Counted from the stretch's first letter, positions 34,672-44,563 are shown. The stretch is 64,000 nt of DNA from Phyllobacterium sp. T1293 (GCF_020731415.2 NZ_CP088273.1:1803001-1867000), one strand, 5' to 3'. Translations and numbers: made by a program. The notes: a model not told the origin generated them from the sequence alone.

Positions 34672-36437
34672 TCGCCGCCGCGCCAGCCTCCCCCGTCACG
34701 GCGCGGTCCCTCCACAAGACGTTCCACCGCGATACCGGCGAGACGGTCAAGGCGCTGGATGATGTCTCCTTTGAAGCGGCGCACGGCACAGTGACAGCAC
34801 TTGTCGGGCCAGATGGCGCGGGCAAGACCACGATCCTGCGGCTGATTGCCGGGCTGATGGCTGCGGAAAGCGGCGCGCTTGATGTGCTAGGCATTGATGT
34901 CGCTGCCGATCCGCAGGCGGTGCAGAACCGCATCGGCTATATGCCGCAGAAATTCGGCCTCTACGAGGATTTGAGCGTCCAGCAGAATCTTGATCTCTAT
35001 GCGGATCTGCACGGTATTTCCCACGAGCAGCGCAAGGAAATTTACCCCCGATTGATGGAGATGACCAATCTTGGCCGCTTTACCGAGCGGCTGGCGGGAA
35101 AACTCTCAGGCGGCATGAAGCAGAAACTTGGCCTCGCCTGCACGCTTGTCCGCTCGCCGGAGCTTCTGCTGCTGGATGAGCCGACCGTTGGAGTTGATCC
35201 CCTGTCGCGGCGTGAACTTTGGGAGATCGTTCTCAAACTGGTGCATGAGGACGGGTTGACCGTCATCGTCAGCACCTCCTATCTCGATGAAGCGGAGTTT
35301 TGCGACCATGCGGTCGTCATGCATCTGGGCAAGGTGCTGGCGCAGGGCAAGCCCGATGCGATCACTGACCATGCCAAGGGCAATGTATTCATCGCCACAC
35401 CGCAGGATGGCATGAGCGCCCGCTCATTGCAGGCACGGCTCTTCCGGCATGAAGGCGTGGTGGATGCGGTGCCCGAAGCGGGCAAGGTGCGCATTGTCCG
35501 GCAGCCGGGCTCGAAGGGTAAACTCAGCATTGACGACAAGACTGTGGCGCTCACCGCGACACAGCCGCGTTTCGAAGACGGGTTTATGGTGTTGTTCAGC
35601 GCGGTCGCCGGTGAAGGTCATTCCAGCAGCCTTGAGTTGAAACGTGCTGATACTGCCCGCAAGGATGAGATTTCCGTCGAAGTGCATGATCTCGTGCGCA
35701 TGTTCGGGGATTTTGCCGCCGTGAACCATGTGAGCTTTCAGGTGAAACGCGGCGAGATTTACGGGTTGCTAGGCCCGAATGGCGCGGGAAAAAGCACCAC
35801 ATTCCGTATGCTGTGCGGTCTTATTCCTGCAACCAGCGGAACATTGCGGGTTGCAGGCGCGGATTTGCGCACGGCACGGGCGGAGGCACGCGAGAATCTC
35901 GGCTATGTCGCACAGAAATTCTCGCTCTATGGCGATCTTTCCGTGGATGAAAATCTGGATTTCTTCGCCAGTGCTTACGGTCTGCGCGGCGCAAAAAAGC
36001 GCGAGCGCATCGACTGGTCCAAGGATCAGTTCGAACTGGGTGAGCTGGCAACCCTGCCGAGCGGCCAGCTTCCCGGCGGCTTCAAGCAGCGGCTGGCCAT
36101 GGCCGCCGCGCTCTTGCATGAGCCTGACATTCTGTTTCTCGACGAGGCAACCAGCGGTGCCGATCCGCTGGCCCGGCGCGAATTCTGGGGCCGTATCACC
36201 GCGCTTTCCGAACAGGGGGTGACTGTTATCGTCACCACCCATTTCATGGAGGAGGCTGAATATTGCGACCGGATCATGATCATGGATGCCGGGCGCAATC
36301 TGGCGGAAGGTACACCCGCCGATATTCGCGGCCATGCCAAGCCGAAGGACGGCCGCGAGCCCACCATGGAAGACGCGTTCATTGCCATTGTCGAGGAATC
36401 GCGGCGTGACGCTGAAACACAGGGCAAGGCCGCATGA
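34668..36437 (+). CDS. ABC exporter ATPase with two nucleotide-binding domains (YbhF-like)
   Basis: A 589-residue protein with two ABC domains in tandem. Domain 1 has Walker A GPDGAGKTT, signature LSGGMKQKLGLA and Walker B LLLLDEPTVGVDP. Domain 2 has GPNGAGKST, a degenerate signature LPGGFKQRLAMA and ILFLDEATSGADP. It powers the two permeases downstream. The start overlaps the adaptor stop; its stop overlaps the first permease. E. coli YbhFSR is linked to tetracycline-type drug and Na+/Li+ export. Confidence 0.92.
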   Translation: MIAAAPASPVTARSLHKTFHRDTGETVKALDDVSFEAAHGTVTALVGPDGAGKTTILRLIAGLMAAESGALDVLGIDVAADPQAVQNRIGYMPQKFGLYEDLSVQQNLDLYADLHGISHEQRKEIYPRLMEMTNLGRFTERLAGKLSGGMKQKLGLACTLVRSPELLLLDEPTVGVDPLSRRELWEIVLKLVHEDGLTVIVSTSYLDEAEFCDHAVVMHLGKVLAQGKPDAITDHAKGNVFIATPQDGMSARSLQARLFRHEGVVDAVPEAGKVRIVRQPGSKGKLSIDDKTVALTATQPRFEDGFMVLFSAVAGEGHSSSLELKRADTARKDEISVEVHDLVRMFGDFAAVNHVSFQVKRGEIYGLLGPNGAGKSTTFRMLCGLIPATSGTLRVAGADLRTARAEARENLGYVAQKFSLYGDLSVDENLDFFASAYGLRGAKKRERIDWSKDQFELGELATLPSGQLPGGFKQRLAMAAALLHEPDILFLDEATSGADPLARREFWGRITALSEQGVTVIVTTHFMEEAEYCDRIMIMDAGRNLAEGTPADIRGHAKPKDGREPTMEDAFIAIVEESRRDAETQGKAA

Positions 36438-37576
36438 GTACGCCCGCTCCCCAGCATTATGGCAGCCTGCGACGCATTCTTGCGCTGGTGCGCAAGGAAT
36501 CGTGGCAGGTAATCCGCGATCCCAGCAGCATTATTGTCGGCATCATCATGCCGATGATGCTGCTCATCCTGTTTGGCTACGGCCTGTCATTCGATCTGAA
36601 AAACCTGCCTGTTGCTCTCGTCATGGAGGAAAATTCAGCCGAGGCGTGCGGCGCGATATCAGGCTTTGAGCTTTCCGAATACTTCAAGACCTATCCGGTG
36701 AAAACCATGGCAGAAGCCGACCGGCTATTGATGGACAAGACCGTCAGCGGCATTGTGCGCATCCCGCCGCAATTTGCCCGGGATGTCTCGCTTGGTGATG
36801 GTGAGATACAGGTCGTCGTCAACGGCACCGATGCCAATACGGCACGCATTTCACTGGCCTATGCGCAAGGGGCTGTTGCCACCTGGCTGGCGCGCGAAGC
36901 TGCCGAGGGGAAGATCGCGCCAAGCGCTGCCTCGGTGGATATGCAGACGCGGCTCTGGTTCAACGAGGCCAATGAGAGCAGCTATTTTCTTGTGCCTGGC
37001 CTGATCGTTCTGGTCATGACGCTGATCGGCGCGTTGCTGACCGCCCTTGTCATGGCGCGTGAATGGGAGCGCGGCACTTTTGAAGCCCTGTTTGTAACGC
37101 CTGTCCGGCCGGTGGAAATCCTGCTCGGCAAGGTCGTTCCCTATTTCATTCTCGGGATGCTCGGTCTGGGCTTGTCTGTGCTGGGCAGTCAGTTGCTGTT
37201 CCACGTTCCTTTGCGCGGTTCGCTGTGGATTCTTATCATCGTTTCGATGCTTTATCTGACTGTGGCGCTTGGCATCGGGCTTCTCATCTCATCAGTAACC
37301 AAAAGCCAGTTCGTCGCCAGCCAGATCACGCTTGTTGCAACCTTTCTTCCTGCGATGATGCTGTCCGGCTTCATGTTTGATATCCGCAGCATGCCGGTGG
37401 TCATCCAGTTCATCACCTATATTTTCCCCGGCCGCTACTTTGTCAGCGTCCTTCAGACGCTGTTTCTCGCTGGCGACATCTGGGGGGTGATCCTGCCCAA
37501 TGCTGCCGTGCTTGCGGTGATGGCGACGGTGCTGATGGCCGCGTCCGTGCGGGCAACGCGCAAGAAACTTGGATGA
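36434..37576 (+). CDS. ABC-2 type exporter permease (YbhS-like)
   Basis: A 380-residue inner-membrane permease: helix 1 near residues 32-50, a large periplasmic domain (about 55-185), then five helices. The central signature GALLTALVMAREWERGTFEALFVTPVRP is the ABC-2 permease motif. It pairs with the next gene as a heterodimer. It overlaps the ATPase gene by 4 bases. Confidence 0.92.
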   Translation: MSTPAPQHYGSLRRILALVRKESWQVIRDPSSIIVGIIMPMMLLILFGYGLSFDLKNLPVALVMEENSAEACGAISGFELSEYFKTYPVKTMAEADRLLMDKTVSGIVRIPPQFARDVSLGDGEIQVVVNGTDANTARISLAYAQGAVATWLAREAAEGKIAPSAASVDMQTRLWFNEANESSYFLVPGLIVLVMTLIGALLTALVMAREWERGTFEALFVTPVRPVEILLGKVVPYFILGMLGLGLSVLGSQLLFHVPLRGSLWILIIVSMLYLTVALGIGLLISSVTKSQFVASQITLVATFLPAMMLSGFMFDIRSMPVVIQFITYIFPGRYFVSVLQTLFLAGDIWGVILPNAAVLAVMATVLMAASVRATRKKLG

Positions 37577-37583
37577 GGCAGCC

Positions 37584-38705
37584 ATGATCCAATCGCTTTT
37601 CCGTATCATCGCCCTCATCCGCAAGGAATTGCTGGCGATGCTCAAAGATCCCAAAAGCCGTATCACACTGGTGCTGCCGCCGATCTTGCAATGCCTTATC
37701 TTCGGCTATGCCGCGAGCTATGATCTCAACAATGTGCCCTATGCGATCCTCGATCATGATCACAGCGCGGCATCGATTGCGCTCATCGCCAAGCTTGACG
37801 GTTCGGGCACGTTTAGCCGCATCGCCACCCTGCAACGGACAAGCGATATTGCCAGTTTTATCAACAATAAGCGGGTGCTTCTGGTGCTCGTCATTGATCA
37901 GGATTTCGAAAAGAACCTGATGGCTGGCATGCCGGCCAAATTGCAGATGATCGCCGACGGGCGCAATTCCAATACTGCCGGCACCGCACAGGGCTATGTG
38001 AGTTCGATTGTTGGCGACTTCACCACCCGCTGGCGTGAAGAAAACGGTCAGGCTGCCAATGCAGGTGTCAAGGTAACAACCCGCGCCTGGTACAATCCAA
38101 GCCTTGAAACGCGCTGGAATATGATCCCCTCACTGATCGGCACCATCACCATGATGATGACGATGATGCTGACGGCCATGTCCGTCGCGCGCGAGCGGGA
38201 GGCCGGAACGCTGGACCAACTGCTCGTCACACCCTTCCGCCCGTCGGAAATCATGGTGGGCAAGGCCCTGCCCTCGATGATGGTGGGGCTGACGCAGTCA
38301 ACAATGATCCTGCTTGTGGCGCAGCTCTGGTTCCAGATCCCCTTCTCCGGCTCCTATCTCATCCTCTATATGGGACTGATCCTGTTTCTGGCCGCAGCGG
38401 TGGGAATCGGCCTGTTTCTCTCCTCCCTTGCCGCAAACATGCAGCAGGCGATGATTTTCTCGTTTGTTCTGCTGATGCCGTTCATGCTGCTATCGGGCCT
38501 GACAGCGCCCATCGGCAACATGCCGGATGTTTTGCAATATTTCACGCTGATCAATCCGCTGCGCTATGCCATCAGCATCACGCATCAGGTCTATCTGGAA
38601 GGTGCGGGAGTTGGTCAGCTCTTACCGGAAATGCTGGCGCTCATCGCCATTTCAGCGGTGACACTGCCAGTATCATCATGGCTGTTCCGGCATCGGTTGG
38701 TTTGA
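37584..38705 (+). CDS. ABC-2 type exporter permease (YbhR-like)
   Basis: A 373-residue paralogue of the previous permease with the same layout and the motif TAMSVAREREAGTLDQLLVTPFRPSEIM. I start it at 37584 (MIQSLFRII) because GAGG lies 6 bases ahead; the frame extends five codons upstream, overlapping the previous stop. It closes the ybhGFSR-type operon. Confidence 0.92.
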   Translation: MIQSLFRIIALIRKELLAMLKDPKSRITLVLPPILQCLIFGYAASYDLNNVPYAILDHDHSAASIALIAKLDGSGTFSRIATLQRTSDIASFINNKRVLLVLVIDQDFEKNLMAGMPAKLQMIADGRNSNTAGTAQGYVSSIVGDFTTRWREENGQAANAGVKVTTRAWYNPSLETRWNMIPSLIGTITMMMTMMLTAMSVAREREAGTLDQLLVTPFRPSEIMVGKALPSMMVGLTQSTMILLVAQLWFQIPFSGSYLILYMGLILFLAAAVGIGLFLSSLAANMQQAMIFSFVLLMPFMLLSGLTAPIGNMPDVLQYFTLINPLRYAISITHQVYLEGAGVGQLLPEMLALIAISAVTLPVSSWLFRHRLV

Positions 38706-38727
38706 GGTTTTATGCTCGGGACGTTGG

Positions 38728-39057
38728 GGTTCGTGGTTCGACAGGCTCACCATGAGGGGCTTGGGTGGATGTAACGATAATCGCAGAGATCGCAGCAGAA
38801 GGGGTGCAGAATGCGGCTCCCTGCAGCCCACCTCTCTCCGTCATCCTCGGGCTTGACCCGAGGACCCATAATAAAATAGTGCCGAGCTCCAAGGTCGTTT
38901 GAGCTTCTTAGCCGTGGGTCCTCGGGTCAAGCCCGAGGATGACGGAGAGAGGTGGGTTGTGGGGAGCCAGATTCTGCAAGCTTTGCCGTCTGCAATGTTG
39001 ACGATTATCGTTGCATCTTCACTCTGCCTCATGGTTGTTATGTCGAACCACGAACCA
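38728..39057. repeat. Mosaic palindromic element (two nested repeats)
   Basis: The outer element starts GTTCGTGGTTCGACAGGCTC and ends, inverted, near TGTCGAACCACGAACCAC; internal blocks also pair (ACGATAATCG with CGATTATCGT). In its centre is a second, perfect 42-bp inverted repeat (38827-38868 with 38915-38956) with the core TCATCCTCGGGCTTGACCCG, a motif I associate with alphaproteobacterial intergenic repeats. This 384-bp gene-free spacer is almost entirely the element. Confidence 0.88.
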
Positions 39058-39089
39058 CTATTATTGCAGCCACAACCCCAATAATCTGA

Positions 39090-39671
39090 TCAGCTTGGCC
39101 AGGAGCGCATGGCGATATCAATCAGCCTGTAAAGCTCGTCACGCTCGGTTCCGCTGGATGCCTGTACCGCAGTACCTTGGGATATGGTCATAATAAAACG
39201 GGCCAGATCTTCCGGATCGCACTCGGTTTTCAAATCACCTTCGCGCTTGGCACGGGCAAAACGGCGGGCAAGCGCCTTTTGGCCCATCTGGCGTTTTTCA
39301 ATGATGGTTTTCTGGATGGCTGCCGCCGCATCGCTGCAAGCCATGGCCGCATTGATGCCCATACAGCCGGAAGGATTGCAGTCGCAGGTCTGCGCATCGG
39401 CAAAGCCGTGCAGAATGTCCATCGCCACGGTGCGCGCATCGGATTTTTCCAGTGCAGCCCAGAAGAAGGCCATGTAATTCTGCTCATAGCGCTCAAGCGC
39501 CATACGAAACAGTTCTTCCTTATTGCCGAAAGCACCATAGAGACTTGGCTTGGTAATGCCCATGCCATCGGTCAGGTCAGTGATGGATGTGCCCTCATAG
39601 CCCTTGCGCCAAAAAAGTTCGAGCGCAGTCTGGAGTGCCTCATCGGCATCAAATTCCCTCGGCCGTCCCAT
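39090..39671 (-). CDS. TetR-family repressor of the RND pump
   Basis: A 193-residue TetR protein with helix-turn-helix LFWRKGYEGTSITDLTDGMGI and TKPSLYGAFGNKEEL. Three cysteines in TCDCNPSGCMG near residue 95 could sense oxidants or metals. I start it at ATG 39671 (MGRPREFD) with AGGGAG 8 bases upstream. It is divergent from the RND operon, as BepR and AcrR-like repressors are, with palindromic operators between. Confidence 0.9.
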   Translation of the reverse strand: MGRPREFDADEALQTALELFWRKGYEGTSITDLTDGMGITKPSLYGAFGNKEELFRMALERYEQNYMAFFWAALEKSDARTVAMDILHGFADAQTCDCNPSGCMGINAAMACSDAAAAIQKTIIEKRQMGQKALARRFARAKREGDLKTECDPEDLARFIMTISQGTAVQASSGTERDELYRLIDIAMRSWPS

Positions 39672-39693
39672 GGACAAGACTCCCTAGAAGAAA

Positions 39694-39772
39694 TATACCG
39701 GACGGTATAAAATTAATTGACAGCCGCTGTATCGCAGCCTTATATCTGTTTTATACCGATCGGTACCGATCG
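39694..39772. promoter_or_regulatory. Palindromic operators of the RND pump
   Basis: A TATACCG-GA-CGGTATA palindrome lies at 39694-39709. A second site at 39752-39767 begins TATACCG-AT-CGGTA and overlaps a perfect 16-bp palindrome CGATCGGTACCGATCG (39757-39772). They sit between the divergent repressor and pump genes and fit TetR dimer sites. Confidence 0.85.
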
Positions 39773-39835
39773 TCAATGATCGAATCTCTATGCCACTCCC
39801 AATGGCAAGACAACTTTCAAAGCAGGATGACCACG

Positions 39836-41056
39836 ATGTCAATCAGCACTTATAGAAGATCACTCTATGTCGGCGGCTTTATTGTGGCACTGGCAGCTGC
39901 GGGCTCCACCCAATTCTTCGATCTTGGCAAAAGCCATGCCGAAACTGCCAAGCAGGCCGCACCGGCTGCTACCCCCGTTTCCGTTGCTGTCGTCCAGCCC
40001 AAGCTCATCACCCAATGGAGCGAGTTCTCCGGGCGGCTTGAAGCGATTGATCAGGTTGAACTGCGTTCGCGTGTCGCCGGTGCCATCCAGTCTGTCGCGT
40101 TCAAGGAAGGCGCACTGGTCAAAGAGGGCGACCTTCTCGTCAAGATCGACCCCGCTCCCTATGAAGCCGAAGTGGCGCGCGCCAAGGCTGCGGTCAGTGC
40201 TGCCGAGTCGCGGCTGGCTTTTGCCAAGAACGAGCTTGAACGAGGCAAACGCCTGATCGACTCGCGCACCGTATCCCAGAGCGATTATGACCAGCGCATC
40301 AACGTCCAGAGTGGCGCCATGGCCGATCTGGAAGCGGCACAAGCCAGTCTCAAGACTGCCGCGCTCAACCTTGGCTACACGGAAATCCGTGCGCCCATCA
40401 GTGGTCGTGTTGGCCGGATCGAGATCACCTCGGGCAATCTGATTGCCGCTGGTCCTACCTCCCCGCTTCTGACCACCATCGTTTCGATCAGCCCGATTTA
40501 TGGCAGCTTCGAAGCCAATGAAAACGTTGTTGCACAGGCGCTTGCGGATCTTCCGCAGGGTTTGAACAGCCGCGATTTCTCCGACCGCATCCCCGTGGTG
40601 ATGGACGTTTATGGCCAGCGCGACGTGAAGGGCAAGCTGCAACTGATCAACAACACGGTTGATACGGCCAGCGGCACGGTCAAGGTGCGTGCAGTGTTTG
40701 ACAATACGGACGGCAAGTTGATGCCGGGCCAGTTTGCCAAGCTGCGCATGGGCACTGCCAACGAAAAGCAGGAACTGCTTGTCGATGAAAAGGCCGTGGG
40801 GACCGACCAGAACAAGAAGTTCGTCATGGTGGTCAACGACAAGAACATCGTTGAATACCGTGAGATCGCACTTGGCGGCCCGGCAGAAGGACTGCGCATT
40901 GTGACCAGCGGCCTGCAGCCCGACGAAAAGATTGTCGTCAATGGCTTGCAGCGTATTCGCCCCGGTTCGCTCGTGGTTCCCGAAATGGTCGCCATGGGTG
41001 ATGCCGCGCACAATTTGCAGGCTTCGGCAGCCGATCCGGCCAAGGCACAACAGTAA
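39836..41056 (+). CDS. RND efflux periplasmic adaptor (MexE-like)
   Basis: A 406-residue membrane-fusion protein: N-terminal signal or anchor (residues 7-26), barrel-sandwich with VELRSRVAGAIQSVAFKEG, an alpha-hairpin (about residues 105-165) and beta-barrel/proximal domains ending ERIRPGS-like (NGLQRIRPGSLVVPEM). I start it at 39836 with AGGATGA upstream. It connects the RND pump with an outer-membrane TolC-type channel that is not encoded here. Confidence 0.92.
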   Translation: MSISTYRRSLYVGGFIVALAAAGSTQFFDLGKSHAETAKQAAPAATPVSVAVVQPKLITQWSEFSGRLEAIDQVELRSRVAGAIQSVAFKEGALVKEGDLLVKIDPAPYEAEVARAKAAVSAAESRLAFAKNELERGKRLIDSRTVSQSDYDQRINVQSGAMADLEAAQASLKTAALNLGYTEIRAPISGRVGRIEITSGNLIAAGPTSPLLTTIVSISPIYGSFEANENVVAQALADLPQGLNSRDFSDRIPVVMDVYGQRDVKGKLQLINNTVDTASGTVKVRAVFDNTDGKLMPGQFAKLRMGTANEKQELLVDEKAVGTDQNKKFVMVVNDKNIVEYREIALGGPAEGLRIVTSGLQPDEKIVVNGLQRIRPGSLVVPEMVAMGDAAHNLQASAADPAKAQQ

Positions 41057-41094
41057 TCGCATAGAAGCCCCGCAACGGGCAGGCGGACAGTGAT

Positions 41095-44000
41095 ATGAAT
41101 ATTTCCAACTTCTTCATCGACCGCCCGGTCTTCGCGGGCGTTCTTTCTTTCGTGATTTTCCTCGGCGGCCTGATCGCCCTCACGGCCATGCCGGTTTCGG
41201 AATATCCGGATGTTGTCCCGCCATCCATCGTGGTGCGCGCACAATATCCGGGCGCCAACCCGAAGGTTATTGCCGAAACAGTGGCAACGCCTATCGAGGA
41301 ACAGATCAACGGCGTCGAAGGCATGCTCTATATGGGCAGTCAGGCAACAACTGATGGTCAGATGACGTTGACCGTTACCTTTGCCATCGGCACCGACCCC
41401 GATAAGGCACAGCAGCTGGTGCAGAACCGCGTTTCGCAGGCGGAACCCCGCCTGCCGCAGGAGGTGCGCAGCCTTGGCATCACCACGGTGAAAAGCTCAC
41501 CTGATCTGATGCTGGTGGTCAACCTGATTTCGCCGAACAACCGCTACGATATCACCTATCTGCGCAATTACGCGCTGATCAACATCAAGGACCGGCTCGC
41601 CCGCATCAATGGTGTTGGCGACGTTCAGCTGTTTGGTTCTGGTGACTATTCCATGCGCGTGTGGCTCGATCCGCAGAAAACAGCGGAACTCGGGCTTTCG
41701 GCAACGGATGTCCTCAATGAAATCCGCGCCCAGAACGTACAGGCCGCAGCGGGCACCATCGGTGCGTCCCCCAGCCCCAATGGCGTTGATCTGCAGCTGT
41801 CGGTAAACGCGCAAGGACGTTTGCAGACCGAGGAAGAGTTCGGTCAGATCATCGTCAAGACAGCCGCCAATGGCGCGATCACGCATCTGCGTGACATTGC
41901 GCGTATCGAACTTGGAGCCGCCCAATATTCGCTGCGCTCGCTGCTCGATAACAAGCCGGCGGTGGCCATTCCAGTCTTCCAGGCACCGGGTTCCAACGCG
42001 ATCCAGATCGCCGATCAGGTGCGTGCAGTCATGGACGAGATGAAGCTGACCATGCCTGAGGGTGTCAGCTACGAGATTGTCTATGATACGACGCAGTTCG
42101 TCCGCGCTTCCATTGAGGCCGTGGTCCACACACTGCTTGAAGCCGTGGTACTCGTTGTTCTCGTGGTTATCCTGTTCCTGCAGACATGGCGCGCCTCGAT
42201 CATTCCTCTGATTGCGGTTCCAATCTCCATCGTCGGCACATTTGCCGTCATGCACCTCTTCGGCTTCTCGGTGAATGCACTCAGCCTCTTCGGTCTCGTG
42301 CTCGCCATCGGCATCGTGGTGGATGATGCGATCGTGGTGGTGGAAAACGTCGAGCGTAATATCGAAAACGGCCTTGCACCGCGACAGGCAACCATTCAGG
42401 CTATGCGTGAAGTGTCGGGCCCGATTATCGCTATTGCCCTGGTGCTGGTTGCGGTGTTCGTGCCGCTTGCCTTCATCAGCGGCCTGACCGGCCAGTTCTA
42501 TCGCCAGTTCGCGCTGACCATTGCGATCTCTACGGTTATCTCCGCCTTTAACTCGCTGACGCTTTCCCCGGCTCTCGCCGCCCTGCTTCTGAAGGGTCAC
42601 GACGAGCCAAAAGATGCGCTGACGCGGTTTATGGACAAGACCCTTGGCTGGCTGTTCCGTGGCTTCAATGCCGTTTTCACACGCGGCGCCAATGGCTACA
42701 GCCGGGGCGTGACCGCCGTCATCTCACGCAAGACGGTGATGATGGGCATCTATATCCTGCTGATCGGCGCTACCGCCTTTATGTTCAAGAGTGTTCCCGG
42801 TGGTTTCGTGCCGCCGCAGGACAAGCAGTATCTGGTTGGCTTCACCCAGCTGCCCGATGGTGCAACGCTTGACCGGACAGAGGCAGTCGTGCGCCGCATT
42901 GGTGATATCGCCCTGAAGATTCCGGGCGTTCAAAGCACCATCGCGTTCCCCGGCCTGTCGATCAACGGTTTCACCAATAGCTCCAATGCCGGTATCGTCT
43001 TCGTTTCGCTCAAGCCGTTTGAGGAGCGCAAGACACCCGAATTGAGTGCCGGTGCGATTGCCAAGGCGCTGAATATGCAGTTGTTCGGTATCAAGGAATC
43101 CTTTAGCGCCGTGTTCCCGCCTCCCCCGGTTCAGGGTCTGGGTGCAATCGGCGGCTTCAAGTTCCAGATCGAAGACCGCAATGGTCTTGGCTATCAGGCG
43201 CTTGACGACGCAACCAAGGCATTCCTTGCCAAGGCTGCCACCGCTCCCGAACTGATAGGCCTGTTCTCCAGCTATCAGATCAATGTTCCCCAGCTTTACG
43301 CCGATGTGGACCGTGCCAAGGCACGCCAGCTCAATGTCTCGCTGCCGGAAATCTTCAATACGCTGCAGATTTATCTCGGCTCCGTCTACGTCAATGACTT
43401 CAACAAATTTGGCCGTACCTATTCTGTCCGTATGCAGGCGGATTCCAACTTCAGGGCCAAGGCTGAAGACATTGGCGATCTGAAAGTACGCTCCGGTTCA
43501 GGTGACATGATCCCGCTCTCGGCTCTGCTCAAGGTGGAGACCAGTGCAGGACCTGACCGTGCCATGCGTTACAACGGCTTCCTCGCAGCCGATGTGAACG
43601 GCAATGCTGCCCCCGGCTTTTCCTCCGGTCAGGCTCGCGCTGCCGTGGAACGTATCGCCGCCGAGACATTCCCCGCCGGTATTGGCTATGAATGGACTGA
43701 ACTCACCTATCAGGAGATCATTGCGGGCAACTCCGCCTATCTGATCTTCCCGCTGTCGATCCTGCTGGTGTTCCTGGTTCTGTCGGCACAGTATGAAAGC
43801 CTGTCCCTGCCGCTGTCGATCATCATGATCGTTCCGCTCGGACTGCTGGCCGCCCTCTTCGGTGTCTGGCTGACCGCCGGTGACAATAATGTGTTCACGC
43901 AGATCGGGCTTATCGTGCTTGTGGGGCTCTCCGCCAAGAACGCGATCCTGATTGTCGAGTTTGCACGAGAGCTGGAATTCGCAGGGTCAACGCCCTTCAA

Positions 44001-44316
44001 GGCGGTGATCGAAGCCAGCCGCCTGCGCCTGCGTCCGATCCTGATGACATCCCTCGCCTTCATCATGGGTGTTGTTCCGCTCGTCACATCGACGGGTGCG
44101 GGTTCGGAAATGCGCAGTGCCATGGGTGTGGCGGTGTTCTCCGGCATGATTGGCGTGACCCTGTTCGGCCTGTTCATGACGCCGGTCTTCTACATGCTGG
44201 TGCGCGCAATGACAGGCAATCGCCCGCTCAAACATGCGAGTCAGGGCAGCCATTTCGATGGTGAAACCAGCCACAATTCGGGCACGATTGTCCCGGCTGC
44301 AACGCCCGCGGAATAA
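41095..44316 (+). CDS. RND multidrug efflux pump (HAE1 family, MexF-like)
   Basis: A 1073-residue inner-membrane proton/drug antiporter with 12 helices and two large periplasmic loops. The relay residues lie in LVLAIGIVVDDAIVVVENVERN; the start NISNFFIDRPVFAGVLSFVI and the block FPPPPVQGLGAIGGF closely match MexF-type pumps. It follows the adaptor gene by 38 bp. Brucella BepE/BepG are counterparts by role; I do not assign which. Confidence 0.95.
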   Translation: MNISNFFIDRPVFAGVLSFVIFLGGLIALTAMPVSEYPDVVPPSIVVRAQYPGANPKVIAETVATPIEEQINGVEGMLYMGSQATTDGQMTLTVTFAIGTDPDKAQQLVQNRVSQAEPRLPQEVRSLGITTVKSSPDLMLVVNLISPNNRYDITYLRNYALINIKDRLARINGVGDVQLFGSGDYSMRVWLDPQKTAELGLSATDVLNEIRAQNVQAAAGTIGASPSPNGVDLQLSVNAQGRLQTEEEFGQIIVKTAANGAITHLRDIARIELGAAQYSLRSLLDNKPAVAIPVFQAPGSNAIQIADQVRAVMDEMKLTMPEGVSYEIVYDTTQFVRASIEAVVHTLLEAVVLVVLVVILFLQTWRASIIPLIAVPISIVGTFAVMHLFGFSVNALSLFGLVLAIGIVVDDAIVVVENVERNIENGLAPRQATIQAMREVSGPIIAIALVLVAVFVPLAFISGLTGQFYRQFALTIAISTVISAFNSLTLSPALAALLLKGHDEPKDALTRFMDKTLGWLFRGFNAVFTRGANGYSRGVTAVISRKTVMMGIYILLIGATAFMFKSVPGGFVPPQDKQYLVGFTQLPDGATLDRTEAVVRRIGDIALKIPGVQSTIAFPGLSINGFTNSSNAGIVFVSLKPFEERKTPELSAGAIAKALNMQLFGIKESFSAVFPPPPVQGLGAIGGFKFQIEDRNGLGYQALDDATKAFLAKAATAPELIGLFSSYQINVPQLYADVDRAKARQLNVSLPEIFNTLQIYLGSVYVNDFNKFGRTYSVRMQADSNFRAKAEDIGDLKVRSGSGDMIPLSALLKVETSAGPDRAMRYNGFLAADVNGNAAPGFSSGQARAAVERIAAETFPAGIGYEWTELTYQEIIAGNSAYLIFPLSILLVFLVLSAQYESLSLPLSIIMIVPLGLLAALFGVWLTAGDNNVFTQIGLIVLVGLSAKNAILIVEFARELEFAGSTPFKAVIEASRLRLRPILMTSLAFIMGVVPLVTSTGAGSEMRSAMGVAVFSGMIGVTLFGLFMTPVFYMLVRAMTGNRPLKHASQGSHFDGETSHNSGTIVPAATPAE

Positions 44317-44358
44317 AAAAACGCCGTGGTGCGCAGGTTTTTTTGCCTGCGCACCACG
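44315..44358 (-). terminator. Stem-loop oriented as a minus-strand terminator
   Basis: A perfect 13-bp inverted repeat (44325-44337 with 44346-44358) follows the pump stop. The T run lies in the loop and an A run lies before the stem on the plus strand, so the classic stem-plus-U-tract order exists on the minus strand only, where no gene is seen. Confidence 0.55.
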
Positions 44359-44563
44359 CGAATCAAGTCACTGAAAGCACATCGTTTTCCCCAGCTTTCC
44401 AGTGCACAAGACATGCTAAAAATGCTGTCCACAGGATGAAAATCACTTTTTGGGGTGACAAAAAGTTTCAAACTGTTACAGTCTTGTGACCAGCCGAATT
44501 TCGGCACTGACGAGCATGACCGGGTTTCGCATTTTGCGGGGTCGTTTAAATCAGGAGCAGACT

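Noticed and set aside
39860..41062. Minus-strand open frame (400 codons) opposite the RND adaptor
   Set aside because: Antisense shadow of a well-supported gene.
41497..42600. Long minus-strand open frame (367 codons) opposite the RND pump
   Set aside because: It is antisense to a clearly real gene, its His/Asp/Arg-rich product fits the shadow of GC-rich coding sequence, and it has no recognised domain.
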